Assembly: GCF_025336525.1 (NCBI RefSeq)
Contig: NZ_JAOCZP010000001.1
Span: 992,001-1,056,000 of the forward strand
Direction of reading: 5' to 3'
Source: Chelativorans salis
GTDB taxonomy: Bacteria > Pseudomonadota > Alphaproteobacteria > Rhizobiales > Rhizobiaceae
Length of the DNA: 64,000 nucleotides
Shown: positions 35,323-45,273 of the stretch, piece after piece
Layout of the letters: each line of letters begins with the position of its first letter
Position numbering within the stretch: position 1 is the stretch's first letter
Notes under the pieces: generated by a model
Told to the model about the DNA's origin: nothing
The model's database searches: none
What the model saw: only the letters and a program-made list of their open reading frames with translations
Made by a program: the position numbers and the translations under genes

Positions 35323-36377
35323 CTTTGTTGCGAAGCGGGGGCGCCCGCTTCGCCGCCGGCCAATCTTCTGATTTCGGGGGCGATTTTCCCCAGCGGCAAT
35401 ACAAGGTCGACATGCCCGGAATCGATCGCCGCCTTCGGCATTCCAAAGACAACGGAGCTTGCCTCGTCCTGGGCGATTGCCATTCCACGTGCATTGCGGA
35501 TGGTGCGCAGGCCCTCGATCCCGTCAGATCCCATTCCGGTAAGGATCACCGCAAGGGATTCGCTGCCGAATACGTGCGCGATTGAATCCAAGAGATAGGT
35601 ACCGGAGGGTCGAAAGCCGTTTACCGGAGGGGCTTCTTTCACTCCCACCCTGGATCGGCTGGCGGGGCCCAGCTGACGGTTGTCGGGGGCGAAATAGACG
35701 GTCCCCGGCCTCAGCAGCTCGCCGTCCTCCGCCACCTTTACCTTCAGCGGAACAATGGCGTCGAGCGAAGCGGCAACCCCATCGATGAAACCTTCGGAAA
35801 TATGCTGAACGACAAGGATCGGCGCCGGGAATCCGGTCGGTATGCTCTTGAGGATGGATTGCAGGGCAGCCGGTCCGCCCGTGGAGGCGATAATGCCGAC
35901 GATCCGGGCGCTCGCTGGGTTGGGGATCGCAGGCACCTCGCGTCTTCGGTTTGACCTGTCGCGCCAGCGCCTGACGACCTTCACCTGCGACATCGCCTTG
36001 AGAGTGGCCAGGAACTTCCTGGTCGATGCCTCGTCCAGAGGGTCGTCCGTTTCCAGAGGTGCGGGAATGACAGCGAGCGCCCCCGCCGACAATGCGTCGA
36101 CCGAGAGGCTTCCCAGCTCAGGCCCCGCGTCGTGGGCGACCATCACGATCGGCGCCGGAGCCTCGATCATGACCTCCTTGACGACTGTGGCAGCATGCGG
36201 GTTTTCCAGCCGAAGGCCCATGGCGATGACATCGGGCCGCAACTCCTTGGCCATCCTGACGGCCTCCGCCCCGCTCCTGGCAAAGCCTGCAAGCTGCGCC
36301 TCACCGTCGGACTGTATCGCCTTTTGCACGAGCGCCTGAAGGTTAGCGCTTCTTGCAGCGACGAGAATCCGGACCAT
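35316..36377 (-). CDS. cheB: CheB-type methylesterase with a degenerate receiver domain
   Basis: A 353-residue CheB. The C-terminal methylesterase has the full triad: Ser165 (ASTGGPA), His192 (QHISEGF) and Asp285 (GMGSDGIEG), so it should remove methyl groups from the operon's chemoreceptor. The N-terminal receiver is altered: the acidic pair in VDDS is A8-R9 (VAARS), and the phospho-acceptor Asp is Gly54 (DVIAMGLRLE). It can thus hardly be phosphorylated by CheA. It is the last gene of the operon, 3 bases after cheA, overlapping the convergent tadC end by 7 bases. Confidence 0.9.
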   Translation of the reverse strand: MVRILVAARSANLQALVQKAIQSDGEAQLAGFARSGAEAVRMAKELRPDVIAMGLRLENPHAATVVKEVMIEAPAPIVMVAHDAGPELGSLSVDALSAGALAVIPAPLETDDPLDEASTRKFLATLKAMSQVKVVRRWRDRSNRRREVPAIPNPASARIVGIIASTGGPAALQSILKSIPTGFPAPILVVQHISEGFIDGVAASLDAIVPLKVKVAEDGELLRPGTVYFAPDNRQLGPASRSRVGVKEAPPVNGFRPSGTYLLDSIAHVFGSESLAVILTGMGSDGIEGLRTIRNARGMAIAQDEASSVVFGMPKAAIDSGHVDLVLPLGKIAPEIRRLAGGEAGAPASQQSY

Positions 36378-36380
36378 CGC

Positions 36381-38492
36381 TCACACCACCTGGCGAATCG
36401 TTTCGATGAACTGCTGTTGGTCGAACCCGGCTTTTGCGACATAAGCGTTGGCACCCATGTCGAGACCTCGGGCCACGTCTTCGGGCGTCTCTCGTCCGGT
36501 GACCAGGATGACAGGCAGATCTTTGAAGCTTGCGGACTCCCGAATTGTCTGCGTCAGCCTGAACCCATCCATCGCCGGCATATCCACGTCCGCCACGACG
36601 ATATCCACATCGTGTGTCTGCAGATAGTCCCATGCCTCGGTGCCGTCGGCAGCCATGACCACGTCATAGCCGGCGGCCTCCAGGATGAGCTTCTCCAGCG
36701 TGCGGATCGCGGGCGAGTCGTCGACCACGAGCACCTTGCGTCTCGGAGGCGTCGGGGTCCGGAGGACGGTTGCTATGCTCGCAGCCGTCTCCGTGGCGGC
36801 AGCTTCGGCCAGCGCGGCGGCATTTAAGAGCAGCGCAACTCGTCCATCCGGCAGCACCGTACCGCCGCTGTAGAAGCCGATATTCGAAAGCCGCGCACCA
36901 AGGGAACGGGCAAGCAGCTCCTGCTCGCCCGCAACCCCATCCACCAGCACGGCTACTTCGCCGCCGGCCGGGCCGATGACGACCACCGGGAGGATATCCG
37001 TCCCTGCATAGCTTCGCGAGGGAAGGCCGAGCCAGCCTGCGAGATCGATCACGCACATCGATTGGCCGTCGACCGGAAGGATGTTCGGCTCGCCCGCCGC
37101 TGGCAGATCCTTCGCCGAAACCCGTAAAACACGCCGGATGGATGCGGTGTCGACGGCGAAGACCTGCCCCCCTGCCGTAACTTCGAGCGCGTGCAGGGTG
37201 GCGAGGGTCAGCGGCAGCGTCAAGACGAAGGCCGCGCCCCCGCCCGGGGCATGCGAGACGTCAACCGTTCCGCGCATTCGCTCGACTGCGTTTTTGACAA
37301 TGTCGAGGCCGATGCCGCGACCAGACAGCTCGGTAACCTGCGCTGACGTGGACACTCCGGGCTCGAAGGCCTGGCGCAGGCCCTGCCTTTCATCCTGCGG
37401 CTCGGGAAGTCCCGCCATGCCTGCTGCCTTTCGAATGGATTCGATATCGAAGCCCCGGCCATCGTCTTCGACCCTCACCTGCAGGCTTTCGCCGACAAGA
37501 ACCGCCGAGACGGTGATCCGACCAATAGCCGGCTTACCGGCCGCACGCCGCTCCTCAGGTGTTTCGATGCCGTGGCCAATGGCATTGCGCACGAGATGCC
37601 GCAGCGAATCCTGCAAGCCGGCCAGGATGGACCTGTCTATCTCGATCTCCCCGCCGGATATGCGCAGTTCGGCCGCCTTTCCGGATGCCAGGACCATATC
37701 CCTGACCATGCGCGGAAGACCCTGGCAGGTTTCGGAGAACAGCTGCATACGCGCCCGCCGGACCTCGTGGTCGAGCGCAGCAACCGAGCCACGAAAGAGG
37801 TTGGCGTCTTCGGTGAGACCGGCTGCAAGGGCGCGTAAACCGGTTTCGATGTTGGCCGCCTCTTCGACGTTGATCTGTTTCATTGAGCGCAATCGCCTTG
37901 CCTGGTCCTTCAACATCAAGGCCTGTTCCGCGCGAAGACGGATTCTGGACCTTGAGGCGACGAGGTCTCCACTTTGGTAGAGCAAGGTGTCGAGCTGGTC
38001 GGCCGACATCCTCACTGATCCGTCCAAGTCGCTCGCACGGATTGGGGGAAGGGGCGGATGCCCTTTCACCGCAGCTGCTGGAGGCTCGACCTTGCGCGCT
38101 TTGCCTGCCTCAAGCCGCCGTAGCACATCCTGGAAAGACGCCTCGGCGAGGGGTTCTCCCCTATCAAGCGCTCGCGCGGCATCGGCGATAGCATCCGTCG
38201 CGGCGAGCAGGAGATCCAGCTCCGCGCGTGCAAGGGTGCGGCTTTCATGGGCCGCAGATGAAAGCAGGTCCTCCATTCTGTGGCAGACCGCTTCCACCGG
38301 TCGAACCTCCACGAGACCCGCGGCGCCCTTGAGGCTGTGTATAATCCGCAGTAGCCGCTCCTGGAGCTTATGCTTTTCCGGCGCTTCGGCTTTCTCGATG
38401 GTGAGAAGGTTGTTTTCGATCTCGGAGGAGCGCTCTTTGACCTCCTGCACGAACAGCTCCAAAAGCTGGCGGTCGAGTCCCGTTGCCTTCAT
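36381..38492 (-). CDS. cheA: Hybrid chemotaxis-type histidine kinase CheA with C-terminal receiver (WspE-like)
   Basis: A 703-residue kinase. The N-terminal Hpt domain has His52 in [10 protein letters not shown]. The ATPase region shows [29 protein letters not shown] and [20 protein letters not shown] CheW-like domain spans about residues 425-555, and a receiver 586-703 with intact VVDDS and phospho-acceptor Asp635 ([11 protein letters not shown]). Hybrid CheA-receiver proteins are typical of Wsp/Frz-like systems rather than flagellar chemotaxis. The start overlaps the MCP stop (ATGA). The receiver may act as phosphate sink or output. Confidence 0.92.
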   Translation of the reverse strand: MKATGLDRQLLELFVQEVKERSSEIENNLLTIEKAEAPEKHKLQERLLRIIHSLKGAAGLVEVRPVEAVCHRMEDLLSSAAHESRTLARAELDLLLAATDAIADAARALDRGEPLAEASFQDVLRRLEAGKARKVEPPAAAVKGHPPLPPIRASDLDGSVRMSADQLDTLLYQSGDLVASRSRIRLRAEQALMLKDQARRLRSMKQINVEEAANIETGLRALAAGLTEDANLFRGSVAALDHEVRRARMQLFSETCQGLPRMVRDMVLASGKAAELRISGGEIEIDRSILAGLQDSLRHLVRNAIGHGIETPEERRAAGKPAIGRITVSAVLVGESLQVRVEDDGRGFDIESIRKAAGMAGLPEPQDERQGLRQAFEPGVSTSAQVTELSGRGIGLDIVKNAVERMRGTVDVSHAPGGGAAFVLTLPLTLATLHALEVTAGGQVFAVDTASIRRVLRVSAKDLPAAGEPNILPVDGQSMCVIDLAGWLGLPSRSYAGTDILPVVVIGPAGGEVAVLVDGVAGEQELLARSLGARLSNIGFYSGGTVLPDGRVALLLNAAALAEAAATETAASIATVLRTPTPPRRKVLVVDDSPAIRTLEKLILEAAGYDVVMAADGTEAWDYLQTHDVDIVVADVDMPAMDGFRLTQTIRESASFKDLPVILVTGRETPEDVARGLDMGANAYVAKAGFDQQQFIETIRQVV

Positions 38493-40117
38493 TGTTTTGC
38501 GTTCCCGTCCAGCATTCTCTTGAGCCTCGTTCCGAGCTCATTGAGGTCTTTTGCGGCCTGCTCGGCCTGCCGCACCGCGGCGAGGTTCTGGCTGCTCGTA
38601 TGCTCGATATGATGCATTGCATCGTGTATCTGCTTCATCCCCGCGCGCTGTTGCCCGGCCGATGCGGCGATCTGGGCGGCGGAGCGGGCGGAATCGGAGA
38701 TTATCGTCTCCAACTTGCGGATCGTCTCCCCGGCCTCGTTTACTCTCTCGAGCGCACGGTTGACGCCCTTGGCACCCTCCTCCATGCCGACAACGGCTGT
38801 GTTGGTAGCCTTTTGGATGTCGACGAGAATGCGACGGACTTTCGCGGTGGCCGTCTTCGATTGGTCCGCAAGGGTCCTGATTTCAGCCGCCACGGCGCTG
38901 AAGCCGTGGCCATGCTCCCCCGCCCGGGAGGCCTCGATTGCGGCATTGAGAGCCAGGAGATTCGTCTGGTCCGCAATGTCGGTGACCGCCGCCGCGATCT
39001 CTCCTATCTCCTGGCTGCTTTCGGCAAGGGAGAGGATGTCGTTGGCGATCGCCTCCGTCCGCTCGCTGACGGCGTTCATGACGGAAACTGTCTCGTCCAC
39101 AGCCGTCCTACCCGCGGTGCTGACCTCGACCGCCCTTTCGGAGGAAGCCGCCACCGCCTCGGCACGCTGGGCCGCCTGCTCGGCCGTGTGCAGCACTTCG
39201 TCGACGCTCGTGACCGTTTCAGCGACGGCCGAGGATTGCTCGCGCACGCCTTCCACCTGCTGCGAGGTGCCGGCCAGGATTTCCGCTGCCAATGATGAAA
39301 GGTGCTGCGCGGTCTCGGAGATCGTGACGAGGAGTTCCTCCAGCCGCGTCCGCCCGCTTCTCTCGCTTTCCAGCATCGCTGCCAGTTTCGCAGTCATGGT
39401 GTTGAAGGAAGTGCCGAGAGCCGCCAGCTCGTCGCTGCCATCGGCGGGTGCCCTCCGCTCCAGATCACCGGCGCTTATCTGTTCCGCTGTCTCAGCAAGC
39501 GTGCGTGTGCGACGGGCAATCTGGCGGACGATCCACAGCACCAGCAGAAAGATGAGCAACGCCGCCACCGAAAAACCCAGTTGCAGGAATTCGGACTGTG
39601 CCAGCCTGGCGGCCGCACTGTGCTCGATCAGATCGATCTGCCTGTCCAGGCGGACTGCGTAGGCGCGGATCAACCGGTCGAGATTGTCCATTTGGCTGCG
39701 CGTCAGCGGCGCCTGGTCAACGGCATTCTCAAGAGCGGGACGGATGGTCGTTGCCCAGTACTGTCGACTTTCCTCGAGCTGAGCCAGGATGTGGGGATCG
39801 TCCACCGCCGCCAAGTTCCGCCTGAAATCGCCTTCGATAAGCGTCTCCAGCATTCTCTCGTTGCGGTCGATCGCGCTGCGAAGACTGGAAGCAGCGGCTT
39901 CTGCGCCTGGCGCCCCCGGGGCGGGCAAACGCGCCGCCAGATAGAGCAGGTGATAGTAGGCTCGCTCCTTGCCGAGATAGGAGGTTGCGGCCACATCAGA
40001 GCGGACCCTCTCCAGGGTAGTGAAGCTCAGCCCGACGAGAAGCGCTGCCATGGCGGCAAACAGCAACACCGCAAGGCTGAGCCGCCCATAGAGGCTTTTG
40101 GTGTATGGAATATTCAT
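38489..40117 (-). CDS. Methyl-accepting chemoreceptor
   Basis: A 542-residue membrane receptor. Two transmembrane segments (about 13-32 and 178-198) enclose a helical periplasmic sensor of ~145 residues. A HAMP domain follows ([20 protein letters not shown]), then a long coiled-coil signalling domain with the conserved tip [20 protein letters not shown]. Met/Glu/Gln pairs in the flanks are potential methylation sites. The ligand is unknown; a helical sensor could respond to membrane or surface cues. The gene overlaps cheW and cheA by 4 bases each. Confidence 0.92.
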   Translation of the reverse strand: MNIPYTKSLYGRLSLAVLLFAAMAALLVGLSFTTLERVRSDVAATSYLGKERAYYHLLYLAARLPAPGAPGAEAAASSLRSAIDRNERMLETLIEGDFRRNLAAVDDPHILAQLEESRQYWATTIRPALENAVDQAPLTRSQMDNLDRLIRAYAVRLDRQIDLIEHSAAARLAQSEFLQLGFSVAALLIFLLVLWIVRQIARRTRTLAETAEQISAGDLERRAPADGSDELAALGTSFNTMTAKLAAMLESERSGRTRLEELLVTISETAQHLSSLAAEILAGTSQQVEGVREQSSAVAETVTSVDEVLHTAEQAAQRAEAVAASSERAVEVSTAGRTAVDETVSVMNAVSERTEAIANDILSLAESSQEIGEIAAAVTDIADQTNLLALNAAIEASRAGEHGHGFSAVAAEIRTLADQSKTATAKVRRILVDIQKATNTAVVGMEEGAKGVNRALERVNEAGETIRKLETIISDSARSAAQIAASAGQQRAGMKQIHDAMHHIEHTSSQNLAAVRQAEQAAKDLNELGTRLKRMLDGNAKQ

Positions 40118-40746
40118 GACCTCCCGCCCCTTCCCTCCGCCTGGGTATCCTGTCGGTCATCGATGAAGAACCGGCGGTCATTCAGAATGGCCGCGCCGTC
40201 GAGCAGTGTCGTTCCGTCGGCGGCGAGGCCGCGAACCCATGCCTCATCGCCCTCGGGATCCGCGAGAGCGCCAGCAGTCAGATCCGCGACCTCCGACACC
40301 GCGTCTGTCAGGAACAGGAACTCCGGCTGCGCCTCGCCGCAGGCGATCGCCATACCAACGGGGGATGCGGCATCCGTGGGCAGACCAAGCGGAATGCGCA
40401 GGTCGAACACGGGAAGCAACTGGCCTCGCAAGTCGTAAACACCCACGACATAGCTAGGTGTCCGCGGGAGCGGTGTGACGTTTTCCAGCGAAACGACGCC
40501 GCACACATAGCGCGTCTCGATCGCGTAGCGTTTGTCCGACAAAGTAAACGAGACGGTACCTGTCACCGGTCCCGCAGGGGCTTCCACATTCCGGGCAGCA
40601 AGGGCTGCGGCGTGCGCTTCAAGTATCTGCTGCCGTTTCTCCGGAGACGGATTGAGGAGCGCCTCCGTCGCTTCTCTTGCTGCCGCCAGTCGCTGTCGAG
40701 CGGCCGCCCAGTCGATCGGACTGTGGGAGGATTTCCGAGCTGCCAT
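40114..40746 (-). CDS. cheW: CheW-type adaptor protein
   Basis: A 210-residue adaptor with one CheW domain in its C-terminal two thirds ([38 protein letters not shown]). The ~60-residue N-terminal extension is helical and Ala-rich. CheW couples the receptor to CheA. The ATG overlaps the cheR stop by one base (TGATG) and its stop overlaps the receptor start (ATGA). Confidence 0.92.
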   Translation of the reverse strand: MAARKSSHSPIDWAAARQRLAAAREATEALLNPSPEKRQQILEAHAAALAARNVEAPAGPVTGTVSFTLSDKRYAIETRYVCGVVSLENVTPLPRTPSYVVGVYDLRGQLLPVFDLRIPLGLPTDAASPVGMAIACGEAQPEFLFLTDAVSEVADLTAGALADPEGDEAWVRGLAADGTTLLDGAAILNDRRFFIDDRQDTQAEGRGGRS

Positions 40747-41624
40747 CAGAAGCCTCCTCCTGCGGCGCGGGCAAGCGCATTCTCCTGCCCGTCGCGTCGC
40801 GCTTCACGCTGACAGATCACGCCGGCGGGTGTGATGACGGTTTCAAACGGCGCGTACTTCCACAGCGGCGGATCGGACGGACCGAACAGCAGCCATCCGC
40901 CTTCGCTGAGGCAATCGTACAGTTGGCGGGCAACACGCCTTGCCGCACCCGTCTCCAGATAGATGAGCACGTTGCGACACAGGATCAGATCGAATGCGGC
41001 AATCCCTGTCTTGGGAGAGGGAACGTCGTCTACTCCGAGGCTGTGCCGGTGAAAGCTCACCCGTCGCGCCAGCCGCCTTTCCAGCCGGAAATCGTCGCCA
41101 CGACGGGCGAAATACCGCTTCAGGAACGGCATGCCGCCATTGCGGAGCGACCATTCACCATACTCCGCCTCGCGTGCTTTTTTCAGCGCCCGCCTCGAAA
41201 CGTCGGTCGCAATGATCGAGATGCGATCTGCCAGCCCTTCCTCCTCCGCGAGGATTGCCAGCGAGTAAGGTTCTTCCCCTGTCGAGCACCCAGCGCTCCA
41301 GACCCTGATCGGGGCGTTTTCAGGCCGTTCACACAGCAGCGAAGGAAGCACAAAGTTCCGGATCACTTCGAACTGGCTGGGATCGCGGAAGAAATAGGTC
41401 TCGCCGACTGTGGCCTCCGCGACGATCTCATCAGTCAGGTCCTGGTCCCGCCCAATCTGGTCCATGAAGCGGGTTCCGTCCTCGATCCCGCGCTTTTCCA
41501 TCGCGCACCGAATGGCCGAGACGACGGCTTTTTCGCGCGATGCAGGCACGCTGAGCCCCACCTTCCGTCCGAACTGCGGGACGAGTGAGTAGATGCTGTG
41601 AAGATCGTAGCGGGCTGCCGTCAT
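40746..41624 (-). CDS. cheR: CheR-type protein-glutamate methyltransferase
   Basis: A 292-residue SAM-dependent methyltransferase that methylates receptor glutamates. The N-terminal helical domain has SIYSLVPQFGRKVGLSV. The catalytic domain shows VGETYFFRDPSQFEVIRNF, RVWSAGCSTGEEPYSLAI and FDLILCRNVLIYLE. No TPR extension, unlike WspC. It is the first gene of the five-gene operon, so the promoter should be in the 244 bases upstream (41625-41868). Confidence 0.93.
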   Translation of the reverse strand: MTAARYDLHSIYSLVPQFGRKVGLSVPASREKAVVSAIRCAMEKRGIEDGTRFMDQIGRDQDLTDEIVAEATVGETYFFRDPSQFEVIRNFVLPSLLCERPENAPIRVWSAGCSTGEEPYSLAILAEEEGLADRISIIATDVSRRALKKAREAEYGEWSLRNGGMPFLKRYFARRGDDFRLERRLARRVSFHRHSLGVDDVPSPKTGIAAFDLILCRNVLIYLETGAARRVARQLYDCLSEGGWLLFGPSDPPLWKYAPFETVITPAGVICQREARRDGQENALARAAGGGF

Positions 41625-41868
41625 CGGTCATGCGTCCAGTCGCCGGCTCGACCAGAGGCGGGGCATGCGCGCCTGTCGCCGAGCACCCCTACCGGCGCGC
41701 CAAGACCGCCCATCTTGAAGGTGAGGAGGTCTGGGGCCCGCCTGTTCACCGTCGCTTTCCGCATCTCTTTTTCCGCACCAGTCGTTTGCTCCACCCTTCT
41801 GCTTGTTTTAGTAAATTTATGCTATTCGTCCGGATGGGCTAGGCGAGGCGCGAGGCGGACTAGAACCA

Positions 41869-42564
41869 TCAATCCTCTTCTTTCTTGAGATCCGGCAACA
41901 GCCTTGCACCGGCTGCGGCGGCGGATTGCCGGTTCCTCACTCCGAGGCCGCGAAAGAGCGCGGCCATATGGATTTTCACCGTTCCCTCGCCGAGGCGGAG
42001 TTTGCGCGCAATCTCCTTGTTCGAGAGGCCCTCGACCAGGAGTATGAGCACCTCGCGCTGTCGAGGAGTGAGAAAGTCGATCGCCTTGCTGTCGGGTTCG
42101 CCCGGCGGCTCGTTTCCTGAGGACACCACCTTGATGTCCGTTGCGGACGGCGCCCGCCCCGCGATGGCCGGCGGCACGTAGATCGCCCCGCCCAGAACAT
42201 GCCGAATGGCCGTGGCGAGCTCCGTCGCACCCAAACCTTTGGGAACGTAGCCGTGTACGCCCGCCGCGAGCGCGGTCAGTATATCCGTCCTGTTCGTCGA
42301 GGCAGAGACCACTGCAACCCGCATATCTTCATGAACGTCCCGCACCGCTTCAAGACTCGCTGCGCTTTCCATGCCGGGCATGGCAAGATCGAACAGGGCA
42401 AGCGCGACGTCATCGCGGTCGGAGAGCTGTTCGATCGCTTCATCGAGCGATCCCGTCTCGATCACTTCGGCAAAGTCCAACTCGTTTTTCAGAATGGTCT
42501 TGAGTGCAATTCTGAAGAACTCGTCGTCGTCCGCGATTAAGGCAATGGGGGGCGCCGCTTCCAT
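41869..42564 (-). CDS. LuxR/NarL-type response regulator
   Basis: A 231-residue two-domain regulator. The receiver has IADDDEFF, the phospho-acceptor Asp in LFDLAMPGM, and the conserved Lys in YVPKG. The C-terminal helix-turn-helix is LTPRQREVLILLVEGLSNKE to GTVKIHMAALFRGLGVRN. I chose the ATG at 42564, with GGAGAG upstream, over an ATG-like start 69 bases earlier. No dedicated histidine kinase lies beside it; the nearby hybrid CheA is a possible phosphodonor. Targets may include Tad or che genes, by proximity only. Confidence 0.9.
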   Translation of the reverse strand: MEAAPPIALIADDDEFFRIALKTILKNELDFAEVIETGSLDEAIEQLSDRDDVALALFDLAMPGMESAASLEAVRDVHEDMRVAVVSASTNRTDILTALAAGVHGYVPKGLGATELATAIRHVLGGAIYVPPAIAGRAPSATDIKVVSSGNEPPGEPDSKAIDFLTPRQREVLILLVEGLSNKEIARKLRLGEGTVKIHMAALFRGLGVRNRQSAAAAGARLLPDLKKEED

Positions 42565-42913
42565 TATCCCACTCTCCGCAAAGGATACTGGCTGTGGGCG
42601 TGCGCATGCCCGTTCCGCCTCCCGGCCGGACAAGGAAGACTGCCGCCTCTTGGTGGAAAACCGTGGTAGTTCCTGCTCACGACCGTGCCCTCGCCCTATG
42701 TCATGAATGTAATATAGGCCTACCGGTCAACTTCCTGACAGTCATACATGGGATACTATTAACATTACCCAAATGTTTATATGCGGATTCTTATCTTATC
42801 TATTGAAAGTGTGTAGCGGTCGCCCTGCTAGGCGAGCCGGCTCACGGCTGGGAACAGTGTCGGACTCTCTTGAGGTATACGGCCGGGCACCCTTGAGGTA
42901 CCCGGCCGCCGGT
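42565..42913. other. 349-base intergenic stretch
   Basis: This lies between the GGDEF-EAL gene and the LuxR-type regulator, both on the minus strand. It holds the regulator's promoter and, at its right edge, the hairpin listed at 42881-42907. The central part (42700-42830) is distinctly AT-rich for this genome. No gene is seen. Confidence 0.5.
42881..42907 (-). terminator. Hairpin downstream of the GGDEF-EAL gene
   Basis: GGCCGGGCACC (42881-42891) pairs with GGTACCCGGCC (42897-42907) around a 5-base loop, an 11-bp stem with one G-U type position. It begins just after the stop of the minus-strand gene. There is no T-run, so termination efficiency is uncertain. Confidence 0.6.
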
Positions 42914-45106
42914 TCAGGCCCGCAATGCGGTCTCTTCCTGCGAAAACTGCACGAACTGATGTGCTTTCAGGGGACGCGAGAAGAGGTAGCCCTGCATCGT
43001 CCCGCAGCCCATTGCGCTCAACATATCTCGCTGGTCGACGGTCTCCACGCCCTCGGCGACGACATTGAGCTTCAGCGCGCGGGCCATTTCCACCATGGCG
43101 CCGACGATTGCACGTCCTTCCTCGTTGTCTGAGAGCGCCTGAATGAAGGAGCGATCAATCTTTAGGCTGTCGACAGGATAGTTCTGCAGGTAGCTCATCG
43201 AGGAGTAGCCCGTGCCGAAATCGTCGATGGCGACGCGTACACCACTTGCGCGCAGCTTCTTGAACGTCGCGACGGCCAGATCGCGATTTTCGATAAGTAC
43301 TGTCTCCGTGACCTCAATCTGGATGCGCTCCGGCGCAACCTGCATCTCGTTTATGATAGCGAGGCAGCGGTCGGCGAAATGCTCGTCGCGAAGCTGCATG
43401 GCCGAAACATTCACCGAGATCCACAGCAGGTTGAGATTGGCCGTCATACGACAGGCCTCTCGCAGGATCCAGTCGCCCAGCTGCATGATCATCCCCGCTT
43501 CTTCGGCAATCGCGATCAGGAACACCGGCGACATGCCGCCGTGAACCGGATGGTTCCAGCGCAGCAACGCCTCGGCCCCCGTCATCACGCCACTGTTGGT
43601 GTAGATCGGCTGATAGAACAGCTGCAGCTCGTCGCCTTTCTCCAACGCCTTGCGGAGGTCCGCTTCCACGACCCGGCGTTGCCTGAGGATGTCGCCCATG
43701 GCCTCGGAGAAAACTTCATAGCAGCCGCGGCCCTTCTTCTTGGCCTCGTAAAGGGCGATGTCGGCCTTTCGCAGCAACTCCTCGCGCTCAGCACCGGCTT
43801 CCGGCGCAATCGCGATGCCGATGCTGATGCCAACGTGAACGCTGTCCTCGTCTATACGGAACGGCCTCTCGATCTCGGCGAGCACGTCCTGCGACAATTG
43901 CAGCGCCGCCTCACGTGCTTCCGGTGACGAAACGACGATGGCGAACTCGTCGCCTCCGATCCGCGCTACCATGCCTTGCGTTCCAACAACCGCCCTCAAT
44001 CTCTTGGCCGTCTGGCGCACCAGCTCGTCGCCGGCCCTGTGGCCCAGCGTATCGTTGACATATTTGAAGCGGTCGAGATCGAGAAAGAGAAGCGCAGTCT
44101 CGCTGGCGTCGCCCCGCGCCGGTTGAAGCGCAGCCTCAAAGCTCGTCTCGAACAATGCCCGGTTCGGCAGCCGGGTGAGCGTGTCGTGCGTGGCAAGATG
44201 CCTGGCATGGCGCTCGCTGGCGGAAAGCCTCTGCGAAGCCTGGCGCAACCGGCGACCGAGATAGATGCCGATGCCGCCCGCGACAGCGACGGCAAACAGC
44301 GCAGCCGGCAGGATCCCTTTGATCAGCGCTATGCCGGGCCTGTCGGCTTTCCAACTGAGGTGGCCGATCGTTTTCCCATCGGAATCGGTCACCTGCACTG
44401 CTGCACCACGGGAAGCGGCCGGATATGCACGCTCAAACCGCACGCCTTCGAGAAGAAAATGCTCGGATATTTCCTCGATTGCCTCGGTGTCGAGATATTT
44501 CAGGGAGACGTAGATATATTCCTCGCCCGCGGGGACGGAGAGGCGGGTCGTGAAAGGAACGATCGGCCTTGCGCTGATGACAACCGGTCGCCCTGACAAG
44601 GCAATGATCTTGACGGCAGCCACCTCCGAAAGCTCCGTTGCCTCGCCGGCATTTCCAGCGCCTCGCGCGACCAACATTTTGCGGAGATCCGCGGCGAGCT
44701 TCGCATAGATCGCATGATCGTCCATAAAACCGGCAGGTTCTATGGTCTTGCCATCGCGCATGACGTAGATGGGGCGATTGCCCTCGTCGAGCACATATGC
44801 GCGCTCATGGCCGAAGTAGGAATGCATCCATTCGCCGACGTTTTCGGCCAACCATTGCTGGTCGCGTGCGCGAGCGAAGGTGACGTGGTCATCCCAGATC
44901 GTGATGCTTTCCTGCTCACGCGGCAACGCGTCGATAATTTCCTGGATTCCATGCTCCACATATTGTGCCTGCCTGGCGACCGCCGCCTGGTCTATGCGAT
45001 TGGCAGCGAGCATTGCGATACAGGTGACCACGGCTATGGTCAGCAAGGCAATGAGGATCAGAGTGATCCGGATTTGTGATGTGAAGCTTTCTTCGGTGCG
45101 GTTCAT
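42914..45106 (-). CDS. Membrane CHASE4-GGDEF-EAL protein (c-di-GMP turnover)
   Basis: A 730-residue protein. A transmembrane segment (about 12-34), a periplasmic CHASE4-like sensor (about 40-255, with ESITIWDDHVTFARARDQQW) and a second membrane helix (about 263-284) precede the catalytic part. The GGDEF domain has an intact RIGGDEFAI (GGDEF 384-388) with NDTLGHRAGD. The EAL domain has E512-A-L (AEALLRWNHP) and DDFGTGYSSMSYL. Both domains look catalytically competent, so it could make or degrade c-di-GMP. It is near the chemosensory and Tad loci. Confidence 0.92.
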   Translation of the reverse strand: MNRTEESFTSQIRITLILIALLTIAVVTCIAMLAANRIDQAAVARQAQYVEHGIQEIIDALPREQESITIWDDHVTFARARDQQWLAENVGEWMHSYFGHERAYVLDEGNRPIYVMRDGKTIEPAGFMDDHAIYAKLAADLRKMLVARGAGNAGEATELSEVAAVKIIALSGRPVVISARPIVPFTTRLSVPAGEEYIYVSLKYLDTEAIEEISEHFLLEGVRFERAYPAASRGAAVQVTDSDGKTIGHLSWKADRPGIALIKGILPAALFAVAVAGGIGIYLGRRLRQASQRLSASERHARHLATHDTLTRLPNRALFETSFEAALQPARGDASETALLFLDLDRFKYVNDTLGHRAGDELVRQTAKRLRAVVGTQGMVARIGGDEFAIVVSSPEAREAALQLSQDVLAEIERPFRIDEDSVHVGISIGIAIAPEAGAEREELLRKADIALYEAKKKGRGCYEVFSEAMGDILRQRRVVEADLRKALEKGDELQLFYQPIYTNSGVMTGAEALLRWNHPVHGGMSPVFLIAIAEEAGMIMQLGDWILREACRMTANLNLLWISVNVSAMQLRDEHFADRCLAIINEMQVAPERIQIEVTETVLIENRDLAVATFKKLRASGVRVAIDDFGTGYSSMSYLQNYPVDSLKIDRSFIQALSDNEEGRAIVGAMVEMARALKLNVVAEGVETVDQRDMLSAMGCGTMQGYLFSRPLKAHQFVQFSQEETALRA

Positions 45107-45273
45107 GGCAGCTTGCCTTTGGCCAACGGTCGCATTGAACCGGCAAATTCTGCCAGCCCGCTGCGCTGCGCCTTATGATCCTTTTGAAAGCAACGCGCTA
45201 TTCGACCTGATGGACTAGACCATGAACTCGACGGTCAGCGTGCCGCGACCCCACTTAGAGTTCCGGTACGTTC

